Source: an uncultured Flavobacteriaceae bacterium (GTDB lineage: Bacteria > Bacteroidota > Bacteroidia > Flavobacteriales > Flavobacteriaceae). From it: 64,000 bases of DNA. A model generated the notes under the pieces. The model saw nothing but the letters and a program-made list of their open reading frames with translations. It was not told the DNA's origin and searched no databases. The translations under genes and the position numbers were made by a program. Position 1 is the first letter of the stretch; each line of letters starts with the position of its first letter. Below, piece by piece: positions 50,802 through 58,776 of this stretch. Where the stretch lies: NCBI GenBank assembly GCA_938020445.1, contig CALIIC010000093.1:1-64000 (forward strand), in the 5' to 3' direction.

Positions 50802-51731
50802 TCATTTTTTCGGCAAAAACACTTCTGCCATCATACAACGGGCACTACCGCCCCCGCAAGTCTCGATAGTATCGAGCGGACTATGGATAATAGCGCAGCT
50901 TTTTTCGATGGCCGCTATTTGATCGGGGCGCAAACTCTTATAGGCAGCCGTACTCATCACCATAAATCGCCGATCGTTTTCTCCAAATACTTGTAGCATA
51001 TTGCCCGCAAACTGATGCATTTGTTCGTCCGTGATAGAAATCACCTCTTTCCCGTCATTTTTTAGATGTTTTACGACTTGGGCGCGTTCTTTCTTGTCAT
51101 CGATCGCATCAAGGTTAATCACCGCAAAATCTTCTGCCATCGCCATCATTACATTGGTATGGTAAATGGGAAGTCGCTCCCCATCTACAGTTTGATTGGC
51201 CGTGAAAATAACCGGGAAACAGTCGAAATCTTCACAAAACTCAATAAACAATTCTTCATGCGCCCGTTCAGACAAGGCACAATAGGCTTTTTGATGTACC
51301 CGATCTTTTAAAATACTACCGGTACCTTCTAGAAAAACCCCTTCCTCCTCAGCCGCCGTATAGTCCACTACATGGTCGATCCGAAAACCCTCGCCTTCCA
51401 AAATATCAAAAATATCTTCCCTTCGTTCATTTCGTCGATTCTCCGCAAACATGGGGTATACCACTACGGTACCATTCGCGTGAAACGAGATCCAGTTATT
51501 TGGAAAAATAGAATCGGGCGTATCGGGCTCTTTGGTATCGTCTACTACGATCACGTTGACACCTTTCGCCCTGAGTTTTTCAACAAAAGCATCGAATTCG
51601 GACTGTGCCCGGGCGTTCACCTCTTGCTGTTTTAGGGCCAGGTTTTCTTGAAAATAATTGTTCACCGCTGTTTGTTCGTTCATTCGAAATCGTACAGGGC
51701 GAACCATCAAAATGGTGTTGGTAATTTGCAT
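50802..51731 (-). CDS. ctlX: CtlX-like citrulline hydrolase (amidinotransferase fold)
   Basis: CtlX-type proteins are guanidino-group-modifying enzymes annotated as citrulline utilization hydrolases. The 309-residue protein (ATG at 51731, since the track start at 51770 adds an unsupported leader) shows MVRPVRFRMNEQTAVNNYFQ, PNNWISFH, HTNVMMAM and the C-terminal nucleophile motif ETCGGGSARCMMAEVF. A related DDAH-family gene lies 7 kb away at 57766. Substrate assigned by family only. Confidence 0.88.
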   Translation of the reverse strand: MQITNTILMVRPVRFRMNEQTAVNNYFQENLALKQQEVNARAQSEFDAFVEKLRAKGVNVIVVDDTKEPDTPDSIFPNNWISFHANGTVVVYPMFAENRRNERREDIFDILEGEGFRIDHVVDYTAAEEEGVFLEGTGSILKDRVHQKAYCALSERAHEELFIEFCEDFDCFPVIFTANQTVDGERLPIYHTNVMMAMAEDFAVINLDAIDDKKERAQVVKHLKNDGKEVISITDEQMHQFAGNMLQVFGENDRRFMVMSTAAYKSLRPDQIAAIEKSCAIIHSPLDTIETCGGGSARCMMAEVFLPKK

Positions 51732-51893
51732 TTCGTTTCTATTTAAAAAACAATAAATGTATTTTGGCAACTGCTTTTTGCGATGGCTAAATTATGCTTT
51801 TTTATAGTGCTCTTTGAATACATTTACAGAAAAAAAATACACTTTTAAAATAAGTGGTAGCTTGCAGGTTTTAAACCACTTTCAAGGACTATT

Positions 51894-52292
51894 ATGCAGG
51901 GAGAAACACAATTGGAAGAACTGATCAAAGGAATGAAACCCAGCTTGCATTCGGGACGTTATGTGTTTGCAACAGTCGCAACCACCGAACATATTCAGCG
52001 AGCCGATATCCTGGGAGAATTTAAGGAAGAAGAAGGAATTACTATTATTCTAGCGCAGCAAAAAGCGGATGCCTTGCGTATACCCTATGAGTTCATTGCC
52101 GCGTGGATTACCCTCACCATTCATTCTTCCCTATCCGCTCACGGATTAACGGCCGCTTTTGCAACCGCCCTGGCAAAAAACAAGATCAGTTGTAATGTGA
52201 TTGCCGGCTATTACCACGACCACCTCTTTGTTCCCCACACTGAGGGAAAAAGGGCTCTAGAAGTACTAAAAGCGCTGGCCAAAGCCGACTAA
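51894..52292 (+). CDS. ACT-domain protein
   Basis: A 132-residue protein with two ACT-like halves: YVFATVATTEHIQRADILGEFKEEEGITIILAQQ, then AWITLTIHSSLSAHGLTAAFATALAKNKISCNVIAGYYHDHLFVP. It matches small ACT/DUF2241-type proteins that may bind amino acids. It overlaps the 3' end of the beta-barrel gene by 4 bp in convergent orientation. Role unknown. Confidence 0.85.
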   Translation: MQGETQLEELIKGMKPSLHSGRYVFATVATTEHIQRADILGEFKEEEGITIILAQQKADALRIPYEFIAAWITLTIHSSLSAHGLTAAFATALAKNKISCNVIAGYYHDHLFVPHTEGKRALEVLKALAKAD

Positions 52293-53497
52293 AAGAACTT
52301 GGAAATGGCAATGCGAAGAAAACTATCGTCTTGAAAGTTCGACAAAATAAGTTCGTTCGCATCAATCGATTGAAAGACCCGCGCCTCTACCTCCACCGTC
52401 CAAGTGCTTCCAAAGCGTCGGGATGCCTCTAAGCTGAAAATTTTACTGCTTGAATCCAAGTCGGACAGTCCGCCTATCAAAAAAGACGTATCCGCCGTAT
52501 CATTTAAGGCGATACGACTCCCAAAAAATAAATCATTTTGTAGTGCATTCAACGCCAATTCGTCTCGTTCATCGTAGCTGTATTCCCCTAGAATTCCAAT
52601 ATCCAAACCATTGCCGTCAATATTGCTAAAGGTATATTCCAAACCAGCGGCCAATGCGAAAAAATCTTGGATTTTAGATTGGCGATAGATCGATTCCAAT
52701 TTCCAAAGGAATGCACTATGGGTTAGCTGTAATTCTAGGCCTGTCTGGTTGATCACTGGATAAAAGGCATTGATATTCCCTAGCGCATCAAATGCAAACA
52801 AAGGTTCTCTTCCGTTTCCGTAAAAATGGGACACTGCCACGTCTACAATACCAACGTAGTGTTTCCACCGAACTGCAACATCCTGCCGCCATTCTTCGGC
52901 CCCACTTTCATATAGCAGGTCATCCTGATTCAATACGGTACCAAAACGCAAGCGCCCCGCTTCCCCAGCAAAGGTACGTTTGCGATGATATGGTAAATAG
53001 AACAGATCAAAGGTCCCGATCTTATTGGTTATCCAACTGAACTGCACCATGGGCTGTCCCAGTTTCTCCTCGCCATCAAAGGTTTCAACAGCATCGGTCT
53101 GGTTGATAACATCTACCAAATGGTTGCTCTCTGCAACGCCCCAATACACTTTTTTAAAACCCGCGCTCACCTCCCAGTTTCCCTTGGCTTTTTGGTAATA
53201 GAGTTCGCGAATATCCCAATGCGTTCGTTCATCATCCCTATCGAGCCTTAAAAATCCTTGAAAATTGATACTTTCGTACCCTTTGTTCCAAGAGGCTTCA
53301 TAGGATGGTTTAAACGCAATGGAAGGATAGTGGTTTTCTTGCCCCTCAAAACGGGCCGCATCAACAAAATAACGATACTCCCCTGCTATTTCGAGTTCTA
53401 CTTCATGGGTCACCTTTCGCTGCGGTTCCCCTTCTTGAGAACGTACGTACGTTGTTGCCAAAAGAATTAGTACCCCCCAGACCATGCTCGTTTTCAT
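52289..53497 (-). CDS. Outer-membrane beta-barrel protein (DUF1302-like partner of the MMPL transporter)
   Basis: The 402-residue protein has a signal sequence (MKTSMVWGVLILLATTYVRSQ), many aromatic-ending beta strands and a C-terminal Phe (LRIAISKFF), as in outer-membrane proteins. It is the last gene of the operon with the LolA-like and MMPL genes. In other bacteria a DUF1302-like barrel goes with a DUF1329/LolA-like protein and an MMPL transporter, so it probably forms the outer-membrane part of the same lipid-transport system. This is inferred. Confidence 0.75.
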   Translation of the reverse strand: MKTSMVWGVLILLATTYVRSQEGEPQRKVTHEVELEIAGEYRYFVDAARFEGQENHYPSIAFKPSYEASWNKGYESINFQGFLRLDRDDERTHWDIRELYYQKAKGNWEVSAGFKKVYWGVAESNHLVDVINQTDAVETFDGEEKLGQPMVQFSWITNKIGTFDLFYLPYHRKRTFAGEAGRLRFGTVLNQDDLLYESGAEEWRQDVAVRWKHYVGIVDVAVSHFYGNGREPLFAFDALGNINAFYPVINQTGLELQLTHSAFLWKLESIYRQSKIQDFFALAAGLEYTFSNIDGNGLDIGILGEYSYDERDELALNALQNDLFFGSRIALNDTADTSFLIGGLSDLDSSSKIFSLEASRRFGSTWTVEVEARVFQSIDANELILSNFQDDSFLRIAISKFF

Positions 53498-53511
53498 ACC
53501 TATTTATTTAA

Positions 53512-53592
53512 AAAGGCCGAGCCGAACCAAGAGTAACAGAGTTACTACCGTTCAAAACATTCGCCAACCAACATAAGATCGGCCCGACCTTT
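53512..53592 (-). other. Structured intercistronic region between the LolA-like and barrel genes
   Basis: AAAGGCCGAGCCG at 53512 pairs with CGGCCCGACCTTT at 53580 (11 of 13 positions), enclosing a perfect small hairpin AGTAAC-AGA-GTTACT (53532-53546). It could be a processing or attenuation element, or a weak terminator. Confidence 0.4.
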
Positions 53593-53597
53593 ACCAA

Positions 53598-54371
53598 TTA
53601 CTTCCCTGCGCGCTGCAGGGCCACCTGTGAAAAATCATCTTCTGAATAGGTCACTCCAAAATCGTAGCCCGCAAATTGCAACAAGGTCTCCTTGTTGCTT
53701 TGGTGGTTCACCATTTTTAAAGTACCAGCACGCCAGAATTTATTTTTATATAGTTTGTAATCGCTGTACGTCAACGTTTTCAAAAGGGCATTCTTTCGAT
53801 CATAGAATTCTATCTTTTCCAAGCGATACCCTTTGTCTTTGTTGTAGGATACAATGCGCCTGGTGTATCCCGACTTTGGGTCAACTGGGTCTTGCTCAAC
53901 TATCAAGAGCCCATTCTTTTCCTCCAAGAATGTATAAGTGTACTTCTCTACCTCCTGTGAAGAGAGGTCTTCATACGCAAATTCGCTCCCAACGAACGGA
54001 CCCGATTTGTTATTGGATGAAATTCGTTTCACCCTCTTGATCGACGGTAGGTATAGCCATTGATCGTCGGATCCTACCTTGTGCGTATAGGTCAGTGTGG
54101 ATGTTCCCTTCACATCCTTGGGGCTGTTAAAGGCTATCAGCGATTTGTCACCATCCTCGATCAACTCCAAGGTCTTTGTGGTCATGGTTCGTTCACTCTT
54201 TTGGCCGTTCTTGTTCTTTAAGATCATTTTGAGCTCTACCGTAGAGCTGCCAAATCCCAAATCGGCCTGCTCGGCCGCCTTGGCAATCTCTAGCCCTTTC
54301 TCTTTTGCGGTTTGGGCCGAGACCAAGTTGAATGCTACAAATGCGGCTACTGTAAAAATGGATGTTTTCAT
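53598..54371 (-). CDS. Outer-membrane lipoprotein-sorting (LolA-like) periplasmic protein
   Basis: The 257-residue protein has a signal peptide (FTVAAFVAFNLVSAQ). The body (VELKMILKNKNGQKSERTMTTKTLELIEDGDKSLIAF, LYLPSIKRVKRISSNNKSGPFVGSEFAYEDLS) matches the LolA-like family PF17131, whose members are found beside MMPL transporters. It likely carries a lipid or lipoprotein from the MMPL transporter across the periplasm. It lies 30 bp after the MMPL gene. Confidence 0.88.
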   Translation of the reverse strand: MKTSIFTVAAFVAFNLVSAQTAKEKGLEIAKAAEQADLGFGSSTVELKMILKNKNGQKSERTMTTKTLELIEDGDKSLIAFNSPKDVKGTSTLTYTHKVGSDDQWLYLPSIKRVKRISSNNKSGPFVGSEFAYEDLSSQEVEKYTYTFLEEKNGLLIVEQDPVDPKSGYTRRIVSYNKDKGYRLEKIEFYDRKNALLKTLTYSDYKLYKNKFWRAGTLKMVNHQSNKETLLQFAGYDFGVTYSEDDFSQVALQRAGK

Positions 54372-54401
54372 CGTACTATTTTGTTTAGGTTTAAATCGAA
54401 T

Positions 54402-56783
54402 TTATTTTTTTAGCTTCATTGCAGGCTGCCCTGTAAGCTGAGCTGCGCCTACTTCACTTTTTTTGCTAGACAATATCAGCAAGGCCGGAAGCAACAGAAA
54501 ATCAATGATCAAGGCGGCCAAGATGATAATGACGGTTATACGGGCCATATAACTGTTCAGTGCGAAGGAGGAGGTAGATAGTACCACAAAGCCCGATAGC
54601 AATACCAACGTGGTCGTTACCAAGGCGCGGCCCACCGTCTCAAAGGCGTATACAACGGCTTGCTTGGCATCGTACCCCAATTCGCGACGCGCTCGCAGGA
54701 ACTTGCTCATAAAGTGCACCGTATCATCCACGATAATTCCCAAGGTCATACCAAAAACGATGACCATACCCGTATTGATCTGCCCCTTGTACAACGCCCA
54801 TATTCCGAAACCGACCAAGACCGGGGTTACATTGGGTATGATACTTAGCAATCCTAGTTTAAAGCTTTGCAAGGCAAGCATCAACACCAATGAGATGAGG
54901 ATCAACGCAATAATATTACCATTGAACATACTATCTGCCTGTCTGAACCCAAGTTTGGAAAACATCATGGTAGGGCTCACCCCGATGGCATGCATTGGTT
55001 CATCTGCATTGGTTCGCAACCATTCCTCTGCTCTAGAGGAAAAAGCGATCATTTCGGCACTGGAAATATTTTTTAAGGTGGTAGTGACCCGTGTTTCGGA
55101 CTTATCTACATTGATTTGGTTGTTTAAATCAAGACCAAAAGGCAGTGAAAGCTCGTACAATAAGAGAAATTGGGCCGCTTCCTCCCTGTTATCGGGTACC
55201 CGGTAATAGGCTTCGTCATCGCCATGCATAGAGCGATTCACCCTTCGTGCGACCTCACTAAAAGCATTTACATGTACCACTTCGGGCTGTTCGTTCAACC
55301 AGTCTTCAAATTCATTCAACTTGCTTAAATAGGCTGGGTTATTAATTCCCCCACTTTCTCCACTGCCTATGGAGAATTCTACATTGTAAAAGCCTGTGAG
55401 GTTGTCATTGATAAAATCGCTATCGCGCCGAAACTCGACCGAATCATCGAAATACTCCACGAACTCGTCATTAAAAACATTTAAGGTCGCCAAATAGGTC
55501 AAACCCGAAATGATCACCAAAGAAACAACGGTAAGACGAATGGGTTGCCTGGTTACAAAAAGGCCCAATCTAGTATATAGGTCGCTCTTTTTCTTTGCCT
55601 GTACCCCGGCCTTTTTCTTCCAAAGCGGAAAGATGGCCATTAGGGCCGGTAAGGTCGTGGTAGAATATAGAAAGGCCATGGTCATCCCAAATGCGGTAAT
55701 ATTCCCTAAATCCCAAAAGGGAGGTACATCACCAAAATTCATGGTTAGAAACCCGATCACAGTTGTTAAACTGGTAATCAAGACCGGCATAAAATTAAGG
55801 CGCATACTTTCTACCAACGCCTCTTTCTTGGTCATCCCGTCCTTTCGAGCTTTTTGGAGCATTGTAATCAGAATATGAATACTATCGGCCACCGCTAACG
55901 TAAGGATCATGGTCGGAAATACAGAAGAGGGCGGAGTAAGCTTGATATCATTGAGACCAATAAAACCAACGGCACTTAGTATCGAAAACAATACGACTAA
56001 CAAGGTGGCAATGGTCGCAAAGAAGTTACGAGTCAACACGAATGTCACCAATACAACAATCAACAACATGATTCCGATAAGCGCCAAATCGTTTTGTGAG
56101 GATTCAAAAAAGGCCGTATTCAACGGAACCAAACCAGTGGTATAGACTTCAAACTGCGGATGATTCTCCTTGAATTCAGCTACCATTTTTCGGGTAGCTA
56201 CGGTCACTTCAGGGATTTCCGTGGCACTATCGATACCTGGTAGGCGCAAGGTTACATTAATAGCGGTAACACTGCCCGCTTCATTAATGATCCGATGTAA
56301 AAGCAATGGTTCTTTGAGTGCTTTTGCTTTTATCTCTTTGATTTCAGCTTCCGTTTTATTGGCAGATTCGTACGAAAGATCATCTACGTACAAATCATCG
56401 CCAACGGCGCTCGTATGCTGAAAATTCGTTACCGCATCTACCCTAGAGGAGTATGGGGTATTCCACGCGCTGGCGGTCAGTTCTTCAATCGCTACCAAAT
56501 TTTCTTTGGTGAAGACCTCTCCGTTTTCGGGAGCTAAGACAATGACAATGTTATCATCTTTCGTATATTTTTCCTGAAGCGCATCGAACGCTTCCAATTC
56601 GGGGTTCGATTCACTAAAGAACACATGATAATCTCCATCAAAGGCCATTTTACCCTGGGAGGCCAATCCAATTGCCAGTGCAGTGGTAAGCAATAGCACG
56701 GGCCATTTAAATTTGATTACGAATTCAGCCCATTTCCTGGCAAAGGTGTTGACGGATTCTCCCGTCTTTTTAAATGCATTCAT
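54402..56783 (-). CDS. RND/MMPL-family transporter
   Basis: The 793-residue protein has the MMPL layout: one N-terminal span (IKFKWPVLLLTTALAIGLA), a periplasmic loop, a first group of spans with GIMLLIVVLVTFVLTRNFFATIATLLVVLFSILSAVG, an AVADSIHILITML segment with conserved Asp, and a second similar half with FGMTLGIIVDDTVHFMSKF. It is probably a proton-driven exporter of lipids. First gene of the operon, under TetR control as suggested by two operators upstream. Confidence 0.92.
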   Translation of the reverse strand: MNAFKKTGESVNTFARKWAEFVIKFKWPVLLLTTALAIGLASQGKMAFDGDYHVFFSESNPELEAFDALQEKYTKDDNIVIVLAPENGEVFTKENLVAIEELTASAWNTPYSSRVDAVTNFQHTSAVGDDLYVDDLSYESANKTEAEIKEIKAKALKEPLLLHRIINEAGSVTAINVTLRLPGIDSATEIPEVTVATRKMVAEFKENHPQFEVYTTGLVPLNTAFFESSQNDLALIGIMLLIVVLVTFVLTRNFFATIATLLVVLFSILSAVGFIGLNDIKLTPPSSVFPTMILTLAVADSIHILITMLQKARKDGMTKKEALVESMRLNFMPVLITSLTTVIGFLTMNFGDVPPFWDLGNITAFGMTMAFLYSTTTLPALMAIFPLWKKKAGVQAKKKSDLYTRLGLFVTRQPIRLTVVSLVIISGLTYLATLNVFNDEFVEYFDDSVEFRRDSDFINDNLTGFYNVEFSIGSGESGGINNPAYLSKLNEFEDWLNEQPEVVHVNAFSEVARRVNRSMHGDDEAYYRVPDNREEAAQFLLLYELSLPFGLDLNNQINVDKSETRVTTTLKNISSAEMIAFSSRAEEWLRTNADEPMHAIGVSPTMMFSKLGFRQADSMFNGNIIALILISLVLMLALQSFKLGLLSIIPNVTPVLVGFGIWALYKGQINTGMVIVFGMTLGIIVDDTVHFMSKFLRARRELGYDAKQAVVYAFETVGRALVTTTLVLLSGFVVLSTSSFALNSYMARITVIIILAALIIDFLLLPALLILSSKKSEVGAAQLTGQPAMKLKK

Positions 56784-56793
56784 AGTTATTAGG

Positions 56794-56821
56794 TTTACTA
56801 GTTGACCAGTCGATTAGTAAA
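56794..56821. promoter_or_regulatory. TetR operator 1 (upstream of the MMPL gene)
   Basis: 28-bp imperfect palindrome with arms TTTACTAGTTGACC and AGTCGATTAGTAAA (11 of 14 paired). It begins 11 bp upstream of the MMPL start codon. It shares GACCRSTCGNYTAKTAAA with operators at 56904 and 57622. Confidence 0.7.
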
Positions 56822-56903
56822 AGACCAGTTTTTTTACAATAATTTTAAGCGTACTATGGTATGACGTTTTGCGAAATTAGAATTGGACATGTTTTAATAA
56901 TTA

Positions 56904-56931
56904 TTTAAAAGATGACCGGTCGTCTATTAAA
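56904..56931. promoter_or_regulatory. TetR operator 2 (between tetR and the MMPL gene)
   Basis: 28-bp palindrome with arms TTTAAAAGATGACC and GGTCGTCTATTAAA (12 of 14 paired), the best of the three. It is 110 bp upstream of operator 1, so cooperative or looped binding is possible. Confidence 0.72.
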
Positions 56932-57007
56932 CAATTCCAAGCATTATAACATCTCTTCCTCTTTACAGCAATGTAATTGGTCTGTTCGCCCTTTTCAGTT
57001 TAGAAAA

Positions 57008-57604
57008 TTACTGGAACAGCATTGTTTTCACCATATTCATATAGTTATCGATTGGATAACTACTTTTCATTTCTTTCATCGTCGTCATGGCACCTTTTCC
57101 TGCATCTTCGAAAAAGGCAACCAAATCGGTCGCGTTCAACGCGGCGTTCACATCTCCATCTGCCTGCGCTTCCCTGACCACTTCAACTATTTCTGCCTGA
57201 ACGGCCGTCTCTAGTTCCAGAATTGCCTCACGGATATTTTCACTGTGTTCGGCCATTTCGTTCCCTATATTGCAAGCCAGGCAACCCATTTTGAAATCCA
57301 TCTCATTCTTCAATACACTGTATCGATAGTTATGAAAAGTGAGCAATCGCTCTTTTGCAGAAAGTTCTTTATTTCCTAGTATTTCCCTAGCTGGGCCGAA
57401 TTGTGCCTCGAAATACATTTCTATTGCCTTGATTACAAAATCTTCCTTGCTTTCGAAATAAAAATAGAACGACCCTTTGGGAACCCCTGCAGCGTTTACA
57501 ATATCATTCACGCTGGTCGCATTGTATCCTTTGGACCAAAGCAAAGCCATTCCCTTTTCCAAAAGAGAATCTGCTTTTATCTCATGCTTTAATGTCTTTG
57601 ACAT
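57008..57604 (-). CDS. TetR/AcrR-family regulator
   Basis: The 198-residue protein starts at the ATG 57604 (MSKTLK); the track start at 57637 is out of context. The HTH is GYNATSVNDIVNAAGVPKGSFYFYFESKEDF, typical of TetR, and the rest is a helical ligand-binding domain containing FKMGCLACNIGNEMAEHSE, a Cys-containing segment seen in a fatty-acid- or lipid-responsive subgroup. It has operator copies upstream of itself and of the MMPL transporter, so it is autoregulated and represses the transporter operon. Confidence 0.92.
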   Translation of the reverse strand: MSKTLKHEIKADSLLEKGMALLWSKGYNATSVNDIVNAAGVPKGSFYFYFESKEDFVIKAIEMYFEAQFGPAREILGNKELSAKERLLTFHNYRYSVLKNEMDFKMGCLACNIGNEMAEHSENIREAILELETAVQAEIVEVVREAQADGDVNAALNATDLVAFFEDAGKGAMTTMKEMKSSYPIDNYMNMVKTMLFQ

Positions 57605-57621
57605 TGCTCGTTTACTGTGGC

Positions 57622-57649
57622 GTAAAAATATGACCACTCGTCTAGTAAA
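57622..57649. promoter_or_regulatory. TetR operator 3 (upstream of tetR)
   Basis: The right half GACCACTCGTCTAGTAAA (57632-57649) matches the other two operators; the left half is poorly conserved (6 of 14 paired). Position 18 bp upstream of the tetR start fits autoregulation. Confidence 0.55.
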
Positions 57650-57765
57650 ACAACTTTTAAGGTGTTAAAATTTTCCAATCACCATTTAAAAAGCTGTTTT
57701 TCAATTACTTAAATTAATTTTCCTCCGTATTACCATCTACGAACGCTTGTTTAAACGGTACCCTG

Positions 57766-58677
57766 TTACGCACGCACCAAGGGGAGTGTGCTGCAGCGTA
57801 AAAGGCCTTCTTGTTTTGAGATTTCGCCATAGGGTATCTCCTCGACCGTAAAACCTTGGTCGCGTAACCAATTGTTCAAACGTGTAAAGTTCCGTTCTGA
57901 CACCACGACTTCCGGAGAAATGGAAAACACATTGCTGAACATCGCATACATTTCATCGGAGCTTATTTCGAATACATTTTCTTTTCCAAAAAATTCGACC
58001 AACCACTGATATTCCGCTTCGACCAGAAAGCCATTTTTATGAAGTATGGCCTTTCCTTTTCCCAAAGGTTGAAAGCAACAATCTAGGTGAAGAGCATTCT
58101 CCCTAGCGTTTTTGGATTTACGCAGCTCAAAGGCCTTTACAGTTTTGTTAGGAAATTGCCGGGCAAGAAATGCGACCGCTTCCGCATTGGTACGCGCCGT
58201 AATATGTTCCGGGTAATCAGCTGCGGTATAGGTACCCACAAAGATATAATCGTTCCAGGGCATTACATCCCCGCCTTCCACATGTACTTCTTCCGGAGCG
58301 TGAATGATATGTTCTGGATCAATATACTCCAACACATGTAAAATTGCCTCGAACTCTTTTTCCCTATCTGGTAAGATGTTCGCTTTGATCAGCTTATTTT
58401 CAATTACAAAGGCAATATCCCTAGAAAAAATCTGATTGCAATCTTTCAAAACCTCGGGTCGAAATACTTCCACCCCATACTTTGTCAATACCGCTACAAA
58501 GGCCGTCATTTCTTGCACCATATCAGTTTCTTCGGGGTAGGTACCCGCCAAAATATGTTCCAATGATTTTGGATCATACGCTTCTTCAGGTAATGGTACT
58601 GGTCCGCAACTCTCCGCAGTACCCAAAACCACTGCTTTTAGAGGTGAAATTTCATCATTGACATTGAGATGGAGCAT
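57766..58677 (-). CDS. Dimethylarginine dimethylaminohydrolase-family protein
   Basis: This 303-residue member of the guanidino-group-modifying superfamily has ISPLKAVVLGTAESCG, NQIFSRDIAFVIENKL, HVEGGDVMPWN, ALHLDCCFQPLG with the catalytic His, and LLRCSTLPLVRA at the end with the nucleophile Cys. It starts at ATG 58677; the track start at 58773 runs through the gltA terminator. A candidate -10 (TATATTTG, 58699-58692 on minus) is just upstream. The substrate is not known; CtlX nearby is a paralog in fold. Confidence 0.88.
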   Translation of the reverse strand: MLHLNVNDEISPLKAVVLGTAESCGPVPLPEEAYDPKSLEHILAGTYPEETDMVQEMTAFVAVLTKYGVEVFRPEVLKDCNQIFSRDIAFVIENKLIKANILPDREKEFEAILHVLEYIDPEHIIHAPEEVHVEGGDVMPWNDYIFVGTYTAADYPEHITARTNAEAVAFLARQFPNKTVKAFELRKSKNARENALHLDCCFQPLGKGKAILHKNGFLVEAEYQWLVEFFGKENVFEISSDEMYAMFSNVFSISPEVVVSERNFTRLNNWLRDQGFTVEEIPYGEISKQEGLLRCSTLPLVRA

Positions 58678-58691
58678 AGCTAAAATTTTGG

Positions 58692-58699
58692 CAAATATA
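58692..58699 (-). promoter_or_regulatory. Candidate -10 of the DDAH-family gene
   Basis: On the minus strand TATATTTG is a full match to TAnnTTTG, 15 bp upstream of the ATG and just after the gltA terminator. Confidence 0.45.
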
Positions 58700-58720
58700 C
58701 CATTGTTCGTGCGGGTAAAA

Positions 58721-58752
58721 AAAAGCCCTTCCAAGTTTCTGGAAGGGCTTTT
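58721..58752 (-). terminator. Intrinsic terminator of gltA
   Basis: AAGCCCTTCCA-AGTTTC-TGGAAGGGCTT stem of 11 bp; on the minus strand it ends in a T run. It lies 24 bp after the gltA stop. Confidence 0.9.
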
Positions 58753-58776
58753 ATATTTTGTTTTTGTTCGCAACGA

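Noticed and set aside
52792-53040. 82-aa plus-strand ORF in the barrel gene
   Set aside because: Antisense to a gene with a clear signal sequence and beta-barrel pattern; no support of its own.
54610-55206. 198-aa plus-strand ORF inside the MMPL transporter gene
   Set aside because: It is antisense to clear MMPL coding sequence with conserved motifs and has a low-complexity, shadow-like composition.
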